Below, in pieces: positions 33,779-44,712 of a stretch of 64,000 bases of DNA. The stretch spans positions 2,409,218-2,473,217 of the forward strand of contig CM055107.1 of NCBI GenBank assembly GCA_029204225.1. The letters run 5' to 3'. The notes under the pieces were generated by a model. The model was not told the DNA's origin. It did not search any database and saw only the letters and a program-made list of their open reading frames with translations. The translations under genes and the position numbers were made by a program. This stretch comes from Diphasiastrum complanatum (taxonomy: Eukaryota > Streptophyta > Lycopodiopsida > Lycopodiales > Lycopodiaceae). Positions within the stretch are counted from its first letter, which is position 1. The number at the start of each line of letters is the position of its first letter.

Positions 33779-36451
33779 TTACGAATTATTCAATTCTTCA
33801 TATAGTTTCTGAGCTAGTTCCAAGTTCTGTTGAGTTTCGATCAACAACAAATCTTCTTTGCATTTTGTATATCGGCCAACTGGGAGGTTGCCGAATTCTT
33901 TTAGTTTAACAAGGAGTAATGTTCCATCGAACAACTCTTGAGTCAACTTTGTATCTTCATCTGAATCACTTCGTAGAGTGATTTCTTCACAGTATTGAAC
34001 TAAGAATCTAATAAAATTGCTTTTAACATAAAGATTTGAACAAAAAATAATGTCTTTGCTGCAAAGGTACCAAACTGCCAAAATGTATATGTACGAAATT
34101 GCTTATATCTGAATGACTTTCTTCTATCCTGCAGATTATGTCAAATCTTTGCAAAATATTCTACAAGGTTTCGCTCCCAATACACATATAGACTGAATAA
34201 TTCTGGATATGCCATATTAATGTTGATCAGCAACCCTGCGTCGTCGAATGCACCTAAATCCACAACTGCTTTGAGTTTGTATAATTGAAACTGCGACTTT
34301 CAATTCCAAAAATGTCACTTATTGTCTTCATTCTGCAAAAATTAAAATTATTTGATGCAAATATATTCGAGAGCATACATAGCCGAAGAGCCTATGTATA
34401 ACTCTGCTGACCCGAAAGGTAGGACTTTAACCTTGCCCTGGATTATGCCCCAGCAGAGACATCCTTTTTGCTCGATAGAAAGTCGGGCCCATAACCAGAG
34501 AAAGTCTTCCTTCTCTCATGGTCGCTTCCAATCGTCGAAGGCGATGCCTACTATGTCTGGTAGCATCATATAATCCATACTCCATTGTAATTCAATGTTA
34601 AAAGTAGGTGCACACCATTTCTAGAAGCGTTCAGCAAATGCACGGAATCTGTCAGCACATACCTTCGACTGATTTCGCCACATTCGTTTTGGCTGTGTAG
34701 ATGCAGTTGCCAAGTCCTGAGTTTGCAACTCAGCAGCCAGCTTCTGATCTTCCATTTGTTGTTGGAGATCTGACAGCTCCTATTCGAGCTTGTCAATCTT
34801 TGCGACTGCTTCCAAATACTCGGGATGGTCTGAGGCTCCGGTGCAGGCAGACATAGATGGAATCTGTTGTGTAAGATCATCAATTCTGAGTAAGACCTGA
34901 AGGTACTCGTTGTGTGCATCTGGTCCGCTGCAAGATGGGGTAGCTTCATTCGAAAACTCCTTTAGCTCAGCTAATTCTTCCTCAACAAGAGCCTTCGAAT
35001 CCTAGAGTGGTTGCAGGAACTCAACTCAAAAATTGTCGAGCATCTGATCTTGGAGCTGGTTTAGCTTCATGAGGTCGACTGTAACGGACCCTGCAGTGGC
35101 GCATACAGAGAGAGCAGCTTCTGCCTTCAGTCTTCTCATTTGCTCCTCCTGGAAATGTTTCTGGAGCGTGACATTATGTTGATTTGCAACTGTCAGTTGC
35201 TGCTTTAAAGAATCATTTTGAGTCTGATAATTATCAGACTTGGCCTCAATCACCTTATTGATCTATTTTAAAGAATCAGTTTCCTTTATTAAGGTTTGAA
35301 GCTATGTATCAAGAGAACGATTTCGTTCAATCAGCTTTGTGTTTTCTAATTCGAGCGAATCAATCTTCTCGAAAGACGCCTTGAGATCCTCTTGGCATCT
35401 CCTTTCTGAGTTGACAAACTCCATCATAAGTTGTTGGTGGTACTTGTCCAACTCATACACTTCAGCCACTAGGTTTTTGGCTTTTTCAGACATAGTGCGA
35501 AACCACTGGGGCTGGTCGTCTGGTTGTTCTTTATCTGCCACAGGTGCCCCAGTGTCGCCTTCAGCAGTTGTTTGTCTTTTGTCTAATGTATCAGACTGAG
35601 TTGCGTCGTCGTCAGAGGAGGAGGCACTCGACTGCTTCTGAGATGTGGGCTGTGAAGAATCAGCAGCAGCAGCAGTAGCTCCATCAGTCTCCATCGCCAC
35701 AGCTAGAACTGGTTTCGACTGGGATGGTGCAGCGTCAATGTCCATAGCAATGGTAGCTGCAACTTCGACGGCTGCTGCAATTTCAGTAACGAGGCCGGAA
35801 AGATCAATTGGCTTGGGGGCCAACATCCTTCCCGTCAGCAATGTTTTCTCTTGCTCGTTCAAAATGTCAAAATGGGCGCATAGCCGAGATACATGTGCTC
35901 CAACTCCAGAAAATTTTTGGTGCTTCATCCAGCACAAAAATGCTTTATATGTAATAGTGCCGAAACAAACCGGATTACCCGCAAGTGTGTCTAAGATGTA
36001 GCCAAAATTTTGCACTGAAATCTTCGCATCCACATCTGTCAAAAAGAGTGCTTGGTTCGCATAAAAACATCTTAATGTGGTATCACGAATCATAGAGATC
36101 TTGTACCCTTTTGTGGGTACGAAGCAATTGTTAAAGGAAGTGGGCAGCTTCATCCACTGAATCCTTATTTGTTGAGATCATCTTCCCATCCATTGGTAAT
36201 CCAAGGACTGTGCAGAACAAGTCTTCAGAGATAGTGAAGAATTTGTCTCACACATGGACTTTGAAATCCACCTCCAAAATGGAATGAATGGAGTTGACAA
36301 ACTCCGTACTGGCTTCGGAGAGGATGATGGAGGGGTCCACTTTTAAATTACCCAACCTGCATCAATCCAAAAAGGACTGGATGGATGCCAGGCGGATTCC
36401 TGCACGTGCTTTCCAGATGATGTTAGAGCTTGAACTGGATTCAGAAGCCAT
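33779..36451 (-). pseudogene. Third ORF of gypsy D: unrecognised protein with coiled-coil-like C-terminal half
   Basis: ATG at 36451 opens MASESSSSSNIIWKARAG. The region is about 890 codons long to the stop at 33779, with several stops and frame changes (for example near 36390, 36250, 35300 and 34970). The longest clean frame is 35302-36153. The N-terminal half has a compact globular pattern (GYKISMIRDTTLRCFYAN, NPVCFGTITYKAFLCW). Then comes an Ala/Ser/Asp-rich linker (35560-35760), then long Glu/Lys/Gln/Leu heptad-like stretches (LDKYHQQLMMEFVNSERRC and beyond) suggesting a coiled coil. It lies after pol on the same strand, where some plant gypsy lineages carry extra ORFs. Similarity to plant transposon-associated ORFs is only an impression. 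Confidence 0.6.
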
Positions 36452-36615
36452 TGTTCGAATTTTTCACGAAAGCTCGTAGATCAGAATAGGTCGCAAATGA
36501 ATGCTTTGATCACAAAGAGAATGTGCGTAGGAAAGCATAAAATCACAGGCAAAAAGTGTAAGGAAGAAAAATGAAAAATAACTTTGATATGCAGTAGCGG
36601 TGTATAAGGAATGAT

Positions 36616-36811
36616 GACGTGGCATGGTGACTTGACATCTGTCACTTCCATTTATGGAGTACGTGCATGGGTCAGTGTTTGAAACTATGATTTGACAGAT
36701 CGATCTTTAATGACGGAAGACCTTTTTGAAAAAAAAACAAATAAATGAACAAGAAACAATATCTGTTTTGATATGTGAGCGTACACACGTGTGAATAATG
36801 ATGATCACGTG
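36616..36811 (-). promoter_or_regulatory. G-box/ABRE-like motifs upstream of the third ORF
   Basis: GACGTGGC at 36616-36623 and CACGTG at 36786-36791 and 36806-36811 lie 165-360 bp upstream of the ATG at 36451. These match bZIP/bHLH-type plant sites. Being palindromic or short, they may be chance. Confidence 0.3.
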
Positions 36812-36852
36812 CCATCATCTTTAATAGAGGGATGTAAAAAGTAGGCAGATAG

Positions 36853-37280
36853 ATTCTCGAAAAGGTAGGTTGAGAGATTTTCGAAGGATACTAGAAAGTT
36901 TCTAGAATGTTTCGCGAAACATTCTTGAGAGATTCTAGAAAATGATACAGAACTTCACGAAAAATTCTCGAAAATGTTAAGCGTAATCCTAGAAAATTTC
37001 TCGAAAAACTGGAAAAAAAAAATGCTAGAAAAATTCTCGAAAGAATAAAAAAAATGACAAGTTTTAGTTCACAGTTGAGCGTCGCGAAAGTTTCTCCAAA
37101 AGTTCTCGAAAATACTTTGAAAAATAACTTAAAAGATTTGAGAGAAGACAAGAAAAATTCTCAAAAAATTCACGAAACAGTTTGAACAAATGTTGAACAG
37201 TGGTAGAAAAGTTCACGAAAATTTCTAGAAAATTTTCTAGAAAAGAAAAAAAGTCGTGAACATTATCAGAAAATATAGAG
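36853..37280. repeat. Array of TTCNNGAA palindromes between pol and the third ORF of gypsy D
   Basis: About 13 perfect TTCNNGAA palindromes (mainly TTCTCGAA, TTCTAGAA, TTCACGAA, one TTCGCGAA) and many one-mismatch versions lie in roughly 430 bp. Chance predicts far fewer than one. TTCNNGAA is the core dimer of a heat-shock element, but neighbouring dimers are usually 3 or more bases out of the strict 5-bp phase. Scattered related words also occur at 27220 and 27400 in the 3' end of the same element. Confidence 0.8.
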
Positions 37281-37344
37281 AAAAATTCGTGATTGATTCC
37301 AAAAAAAACTAGAAAATAATAAGAATAAAAATAAATAAATAAAA

Positions 37345-38281
37345 TTATGGTCAAAGGTAGTATTTTCTTAGTTTGGACCCGTTAATACGTGTAGGTAACA
37401 GTTTCCCTTCAAATGACTGAAGTTGCACAGAACCGTTGTCAAACAGCTCTATGACTTTAAAAGGTCCAAGCCATCGCATATGGAGTTTTCCTGGGAACTT
37501 TTGATGGCGACTGTCATATATCAACGCATAATCATCAGCTTTAAGATCACATTTTTTTACTCATATTTCTTCCTTCTTTGTTCCTGGATTTCCTTCATCA
37601 ATTTTTGTGAAGACTCACGAGCTTCAGCTAGTTCTTCAATATTAATCAACCTTTCGTTTATACATTCTGCATTTGTTCGTTGAGCTTGCATACGAAAAGT
37701 CTTGACCTCAAATTCAATTGGCAGAATAGGATGCATACCATATGTCAGAAAATATGGTGTCTATTTCGTCGTGATTTTCTCTGTATTACAATAAGCCCAA
37801 AGCTTTCTGTCAACCCGTTTGCTTTTGGATTATACGGTGTAGTTTTTCTATGTTTGATGAGGAAATAAGTTGTCAACAACCGTATAGTGTCATTAAAAAA
37901 ATGTGTACCTCAGTCACTTACTAGTTCGAGTGGACAACCATATCTGGTGATAATACTTTTGAATAAGAATGTCGCGACAGTTTTTGCATCATTTCTTTTT
38001 GTCATCTCTACTTCCACATTGTTTGTAGCAAAATCCGTTGCAACTAGAATATATTGACATTTCGTATGTTGGGTAACAGGTTGAATTGGACCGACAAAGT
38101 CAATCCCCCACTTCTCGAATGGTGCAAGAGGAAGGATTGGTGTCAACGGCCAATTCATTGATTTTGTAGGCTTACAAGATCTTTGGCATGAATCACATGA
38201 ACGAATAAAGTTTGATACATCCTTAAACATTGTTGGCCACCAATACTTGGCAGTCAATATCTTATTAATTGTGTTCTTCAA
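37345..38281 (-). pseudogene. Gypsy D integrase
   Basis: The minus frame starts at the zinc-binding region (YWWPTMFKDVSNFIRSCDSC), followed by the core WGIDFVGPIQPV (about 38095-38130) and RYGCPLELVSD at 37910. A stop sits right after VSD, where GTHF-type sequence continues in the same register (GTHFFNDTI). A further stop lies in the NPKANG region and more follow downstream. The C-terminal stretch near 37345-37520 (GKLHMRWLGPFKV-like) is the terminal subdomain. Inactive. Confidence 0.88.
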
Positions 38282-39905
38282 AGCAAAATGTCCACCAGCA
38301 TCTTTTGAGTGTAAGGCTTTAACGACCTTTTTAATGTCTTCGGATTCAAGACATCTTCGAAGCTGATGATCTGCACCAAGCTTGTTCAGAACATTGTTAA
38401 TAATTGTATAAGGTGCTATCTTATATTGAAAAACTGTCTTTTACTCCAAATCATAACCATCCGGATATATCTGATCCTTGAGATAATTAATGATATCAAA
38501 ATATAACAAATTTGTAGATGAAATCTCAAATAAATATTTGTCTGGAAAATCATCATTGATAGGATCTTCAATTTTTTCAGTGTTGAGTCATGATAGATAA
38601 TCAACATTTGTATGATACTTTCCTTGACAAAGCTCTACTTGATAAGTGAATTTTTGCAGAAGTAGAACCCATCGAGCAATTCGTCCTTATAGATCTGGTT
38701 TATTTACAAGATACTTAAGAGCATAATGGTCCACATGAAAAATAAATGCATATCCCAGCAAATAATGTCAAAAAATTTTAACAGTGAAAATCATGCCGAG
38801 TGCTTCCCTTTCTGTAGCCGAATATTTTTTCTCTGATGCACTGAGCTGTCGACTTGCATAGTAGATGGGATGATCCTTCTTCTGGTTGTCCTTCTGGCTT
38901 AGACAGACGCCAATAGCAAATGCAGAAACATCCACATAACTATGAGATAAAATAGCCCAGTTGGGTGGTCTCAGAATAGGAACATTGATCAATCTTTGCT
39001 TAAGATCTTCAAATGCTTTCTGCTGTTCATTCGTCCACAAGTATTCCACTTGTTTCTTCAGTAGATGTGTAAGAGAGGCAACAATAGAAGCATGATTTTG
39101 AATAAATCTCCTGTAATAGCCAACATGTCCTAAGAAAGCTCTTAGTTCACGCAAATTGGTTGGTATCAGGAGGTTCTTTATAAGCTCGACTTTATCTTTG
39201 TCGACTTCTATTTCTCTGTTAGATATTCTATGTCCGAGCAATATTCCTTCTTTCATACCAAAAAAATATTTCTCTGGATGAAGAGATAAACAAGTATCTC
39301 GACACCATTGCAATGTTAATTTCAGCTTCTACAGGTGTGTCTCTACATCACTGTACACACAGAAATCATCAATAAATATTTCGAGAAAAATTCTCAAGAA
39401 GGCAGCAAAAATTAACATCATGATTCGCTGAAAAGTCGCTGGAGCTTTACAAAGACTAAAGGGCATTATGTTGTAGGCATAAGTGCCTCAATCCGTCATG
39501 AATGTGGTCTTTGAGCGATCCTCCTTTCGCACTCCCACCTGATTATATCCAGAAAAGCCGTCACAGAACCTGTAACGCTCTTGACCAGCAACCTGATCTA
39601 GGATGGAATCAGTAAAAGGCAAAGGATGATGGTCCTTCCTGGTGGCAGCATTGAGTTTTTGGAAATCCTAACATATTCATATTTTGCCAGTCTTCTTCTT
39701 TGGGACAACAACAATGGGTGAAACCCATTCACTACTTAAGACGAGATAGATTATACATGTCTTAAGGTGTCTGTTAAGTTCGTCCTTGACCATTAGAGAG
39801 TATTTAGGATTGAGACGATATTGTCTCTGTCAAACAAGTACAGCATCTTCCTTTAGATCAATTCTGTGCTCTCCAAATTCTGCAGCCTTCAAAATCGTTG
39901 AGCGA
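38282..39905 (-). pseudogene. Gypsy D reverse transcriptase and RNase H
   Basis: From about 39750 down: VSPIVVVPKKKTGKI, DGFSGYNQV, an in-frame stop in the TTFMTD-GTYAY block, and the palm motif FIDDF at about 39370. Then a clean frame (39313-38768) has LSLHPEKYFFGMK, LRAFLGHVGYYRRFI and an RNase H start with YASRQLSASEKKYSATEREAL. Below 38760 the RNase H tail and connector continue with many stops. At least four stops interrupt the RT, so it cannot be made. Confidence 0.88.
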
Positions 39906-41195
39906 CTAGGCAAAAAGATCTTGATACTCCTTTAATAGTGCAGTGAATTCCGCCAACTCAGATTCCCCAAGTGACTTTGAAACATACACAAATCTACCAA
40001 GTGCAAGTTCAATTAGTTTAGTAGAATCTGGTAAGATGATACCTTCAGTCATACTAGCCTTGGTATGGCCATGAATTTCACGCATGGTTGACTCCATAAA
40101 TGTTTTCTTGTCGTCAACCTGGTTCTTGTTACCAAATTCGTGTTCAAATTCGTCACTCGAATCGTCAGACTCTTTCGAGTTTGTGTCTGCAGCGTTAATT
40201 TCTTCATACAAAACACCAGCTTCATCGTTGCAGGCATCGAAGAATTCTTTGTCATCAGCATTTTCATAACATTCAAAGTACTGCACTTCAATATCAGATT
40301 TATAGGAAAAAATATTCAAGGCATACGAAGATTCTTCTGATGTAAAACTGGTGTCGGACAAAGGAGTTTTACCTTCATATTTGTCATGACTCCAGGTTAT
40401 GATTTGTTCTGCTGGCTTACCTCGGTTATTGGTCTCACCAGTCTGAAATCTTAGCTCTCTAGATTTCCAATGTACAGTAGCATTTGATTGATAAAGCCAA
40501 GGTCATCCAATCAGCACAGAATAGGATGACAAACCAAGTGGTTTGATAACAATGAAATTCATGGTGAATGGCTTGGCTTGAATGTAGACAGTGACATCCT
40601 TCAGCTCACCAACAAGTTTTCGTTGTGTCGAATCAGCTAACTTGATGTTTCGCTGTGTTGGTTGAATGTCAGTCAGCCCCAGAGCATGAGCTGTATCTTC
40701 TGTTATTATATTTACACTGGAACTAGAATCAATTGGCACTTTTTTGATCAGGCATCCTGCAATAGTAACATCAATTTCAGGTGCACCGAAATCACCTAAA
40801 CCAATGGACAAAACACTAGCATCTGGCAGAGAAATTTTCTTCTTCTTCTTAGGCACAGAAAGGCCTTTCAGCTGCTTTCTGTAATAAGTGCTATCTGCCA
40901 ATAGCTGTTCAAAAGTAATGTTTGGTCGAAGAGATCCGATATCAGTTACGATGTCATATTCTTTTGTCTTTGATTTTGAGGTTGGTTTATCAATAACAGC
41001 ACTACACAATTTTGTCTTCGCGATTTCTTCGTCTTCTTCCTCGAAAGTGACCACCTTCTCTATAGGAGCTGTCTTTAGTTCAGCGTTGATGATTTCCTTT
41101 GCTTCTGCCAAGATATCTTTTGCAAATAACTTCGCAGCATCACGGTCATAGTCAGAGTCATTCTTGAGATCTTCTTTAGTCGCGGATTTGTTCAT
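39906..41195 (-). pseudogene. Gypsy D protease and linker
   Basis: The frame at 40503-41195 carries a pepsin-like protease core, IDVTIAGCLIKKVPIDSSSS followed by VNI. The usual D-[ST]-G active-site triplet reads D-S-S, so the conserved Gly is lost. The following acidic frame (39906-40361, rich in Asp/Glu) is the protease-RT linker, ending LLKEYQDLFA just before the RT. Confidence 0.75.
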
Positions 41196-42828
41196 CGTCT
41201 TGGTAGAAGATTTCGTCTTTGAGGAGTTTCTATGATTTGTCGAAGATTCTGATCAGGTTTCGAGGAGCTTTTGCTTCTCGTGGTGACTTTAAAAATCTTT
41301 TCCATGTCACTTGGCCAAGATTGATCTTCAGTCTTTGCCAATTTTCCTTCAATAACATCAATTCTCTGCACAACAGCATCAGTCGCAGCTTTCGCTTTCG
41401 TGTCTGCAGCAGTTGGTGTTGCTACATATTGATATTTGGGTCGCGGCTTCTGCGGCTGAGGGCAGTCAGGATACTTGTGGCCAGGCTCTCTACAATTCGA
41501 CATAATGGTACATAACCAATCGGCTTTCGGGGTTAAGGACAGTTAGGAGAAAAATGTCCCGACTCTCCACAGTTGTAGTAGTTGCCCGAAACTGGTTTAT
41601 TCGAGGTTTGAGACTTTGCTGGTCCAACAAATTCAGGAGGATTATGTCTTCTTGGTGCGAATTTGGGTCTGTCCTACTGGGCTGATGCTGCAGTAACCTG
41701 TACATAGGTAGTAGTCGCATCATTCTGAAAAATAAAGGGTACCTCCTAGGCAGAATCCTCAATGTATTTGACATTAACACTGGTGCAATCTTCTTTGGTG
41801 TGTCCAGATGTTCCACATTTTGTACACCACATTCCTGAGTTAGAAGAAGATGCCTTTGGTCTTTTATCTGCAACTTCTGAGATCTGCACTTTCAAGTCAT
41901 TAAATTTTTTATTAAGGTCAGCCATATTACTTTTCCAAAGCTTTTCCACTTTGGAAGTTGACGACTTATCCTCAACAACTTTCGAGTCGTCCTTTCGTTT
42001 AGTTTGTCATTTATTCTTTTTCTCTCCTTTGTTAGCATCTGATTCCGATGAATCGCTACTTTCAGATTCTGAGCTTGAAGAACTACTACTGGAATCAGAA
42101 TCAGAATCATCATCGCTGTCACTGGAATCAGTCTTAGACTTTTAAGATTTCTTCGTTGATCGCCGCTTTCGCGCTAATTTCGAAGTCTCGAAATTTTCTG
42201 CACTAGCTATAACAGCTGCTAAGGAGTTCATGTCCCATTGTCTGCAGTATCGATCAATCTTTGGTGGTAGACTAGCCAAAAACCATTCGATTTGCATATC
42301 CACGGGATATACACCGGTTAATTTTCCTATGAGGTTTTTTTAACCTTACGTGTATATTTGCGAAGATATTCTTTACTCTTCTTTTGAACATTGCTCAGTT
42401 GTCCAAGAATTCTAGATTTGTAACCTATCTCTCTGAACTAGTTCAGAAACGCATCTTTTAATAGGTACCAGGTTCCTACACGGCCTGGTTCTACCTGGCT
42501 ATACCAGATACGCACATGCTTTCTTAGCAGACCAGGGAAATTCGTAGTTTGTCTACGTTCCCTCGTTATTCGCATTGGCTATTGACTCAAGTTGTGAGAC
42601 ATAGCTATCTGCATCATCGGAGCTGGTCCCTTTAAAATAATCATATTTAATTTTAGCGATAGAAGTGAAGCGTGCAGCAGGACCCTCCATACCAAAGCTA
42701 ATTATGAGTTCAAGTAACTGAGCAATGATTTCGTCTAGATTTCTATGACTAGTACTTTCACTCTGTCTTCGTAAAAACTCCTCTCTAAGCTTCCGGTATC
42801 TTTCTAATATCGATTCTCTATCTGACAT
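41196..42828 (-). pseudogene. Gypsy D gag with three zinc-knuckle-like motifs
   Basis: ATG at 42828 opens MSDRESILERYRKLREEFLR, with a capsid-like region to about 42200. After an acidic Ser/Asp/Glu tract (42030-42130), zinc knuckle 1 is CTKCGTSGHTKEDC (about 41785-41826). A second, YYNCGESGHFSPNC (about 41545-41587), and a third, MSNCREPGHKYPDC (about 41463-41504), each keep the last Cys-His-Cys but have lost the first Cys. Stops at about 42550, 42430 and 42140 break the frame. Confidence 0.8.
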
Positions 42829-42850
42829 ACATTAGAGATGGAAATGGATG

Positions 42851-43561
42851 TGTCAGATTTCTTAATCCTAACCCTAGTTAATAAGTGAGAGGGATTTGGC
42901 ACCCTGTGTGTGTAAGTCCAATCCGATGATCACATAGTATTTAATTAATTAGAAAGTAAATAAAAGGACTTTAGGCTTTTTTGCGGACTTTTAATGTCGC
43001 AGGGCCTAAATGCCAAGTTAGTGAATAAAGTTGGGTTTCCCTCCGATTTGGAAGGTTCCCACTCTTTTTTAAATTTGAATAATTAGGGAGGCAGAAATGG
43101 ACCAATATGATTCAGAGGCCAGGGTCCTTCTCTCTACTATAAAAAGGGACCAACTCGAGTTCCTACACATGATCATTTCTTCATTTCAATAAAGCAGATT
43201 GGTTCTCTTGTGAAATGGATTTATGAATGTCCTTGCTCTCTATCACTTTTCCTCCATCTCTCATGCTTTCTTTGGATTTGCTAATTGTTGGATTTGATTG
43301 TTATTGGGATTGCATGTTATTATACTATTTATGAGGAAGAAAGGGGGAGAGAGAAAGAGTAAGCTATGTTTTGGATCTAGTGTTAATGATTAGGGTTAAT
43401 GGATGGTAGAGTTAGATGTGAATCTTCCATTCATGCTGAAATCTGAACTATACTATCGCTCTCATGGGAACGAATCTATGCATGAGAACTAACTTCACCT
43501 TTTTGATGCTAGATTGATTAGATCTTAGATTGAGGTTAGGCAAGGAAAGAAAACCACTACA
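42851..43561 (+). repeat. 5' LTR of gypsy copy A
   Basis: TGTCAGATTTC...CCACTACA, 711 bp. It has a strong TATA box, CTATAAAAAG at 43137-43146, and an AATAAA at 43189-43194, as expected for an LTR with promoter and polyadenylation signals close together. The last third matches 55350-55678 of copy B. Confidence 0.75.
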
Positions 43562-43565
43562 ATTT

Positions 43566-43582
43566 TGGCACCGTTGCCGGGG
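43566..43582 (+). other. Gypsy A primer-binding site (Asp-tRNA type)
   Basis: TGGCACCGTTGCCGGGG differs at one base from the TGGCGCC-type site common in Athila/Tat gypsy elements, which pairs with the 3' end of Asp tRNA (recalled from memory). It starts 4 bases after the LTR. Confidence 0.8.
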
Positions 43583-44712
43583 AGCTACGCCAATTTTTCA
43601 GTTTGCAGCATGTTTGTTGGATGGTTAGCTTGCATTAGGCATCTTGTCGTTGCATGAATAGTGTTAGATCTGCATTTAGGGTTAGTTTTGGAGTGATTTT
43701 GCTTGATTTGAGTGGATTTGCTTGCTTGAAATCTAATTTGATTGTGGAACAGGAAAACAAATCACCAATATTAAGATCCATCTGGATCTGAGATATAAAA
43801 AACAACAACAAAAATCGGTCAAATATGCCAGATTTGGGTCAAAAGGAGGCAAAAATTGTCATCAGAGCTGATAAGTTTTTGCCCTCTTTCAGAAAACCTT
43901 CGCCGAGTTGCAGACACCTTCGGTTTTGATCACAAAACCTTCAATTTGAAGGGCGAACAATCCTTCCCAGCAGATTTTTAGAAACATCAGAAAAACCATC
44001 AAAAAACACCAAAGAATCACCAAAACTCTAAAAATACATAAAAAGGACCTTCGTTCGATTCACTGTGCATAGGTGTGATTCAGATCTATCTACTGCCAGG
44101 TCGACGAAGAATAATATCAGAAATAGAATGTTTTCTAAGAGGATGAGTTGTCATATTGTCATATTTTTGTCAAAAAAGTCTATTTTTTGCAAAAATACCA
44201 GTATTACTCTTGATTCTTTGCCAAAACCTTTGCCGAGTTTTCAAAACATTCTATTTATAGTGAAATACTATTCTTGAGTTCGACGAACATTCTTCCTATC
44301 CAGATCATAGAAAATCTTGATTTTTACCCCACCCTACTACATAAACTGTGTTTTTGTGTGCCGAAAACCTTCGTCGGATTTGTCCTAGCTTTATCTGTGT
44401 CAAATTTTGAATCTGAGAGTTCGACGAAGATTATTTCCATAGAAATTGTCAAAAAAACCTGATCAGAGAGAGATTTTGGTTTTTCAAATCAAGTCTTTGT
44501 CAAAATTTGGGTCAGATCTGATAAGTCTGATTTGGATATTGAGAAATTTTTCATTTTTGAGACGTATCGATTGATTGAATTTTGAAATCTTTTTTACGAT
44601 ATAGAAATCTGATTCTTGAAAAGTGGAATAGATCTAGCAGATCTGATCTGAGATAGTTTTGATTGAAAATCTAGAAACAATCTCATTGTCTGCTTGATTT
44701 GAATCTGTGAAA
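43583..44712 (+). other. Gypsy A untranslated leader with AACCTTCG(C/T)C motifs
   Basis: Non-coding leader parallel to 55700-57953 of copy B. It carries repeated AACCTTCGCC-like words and their complement near 43905, 44045, 44230, 44370 and 44420. Confidence 0.7.

Larger units (their letters stand above)
26114..42828 (-). mobile_element. Gypsy D: decayed Ty3/gypsy element with a third ORF, split by a copia insertion
   Basis: In minus-strand order: gag from 42828, protease, RT/RNase H, integrase to about 37345, a TTCNNGAA-rich spacer, a third ORF (36451-33779), a short 3' untranslated region holding the copia element (27607-33741), polypurine tract and LTR. All three ORFs carry stops or frameshifts. 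Gypsy A starts 22 bp upstream of the gag ATG and hides or replaces the 5' LTR. Treating these parts as one element is inference from order, strand and spacing. Confidence 0.6.

Noticed and set aside
36853-37280. Strict heat-shock element
   Set aside because: The dimers TTCNNGAA are perfect but adjacent dimers are not in continuous 5-bp phase, so it is reported only as heat-shock-element-like.
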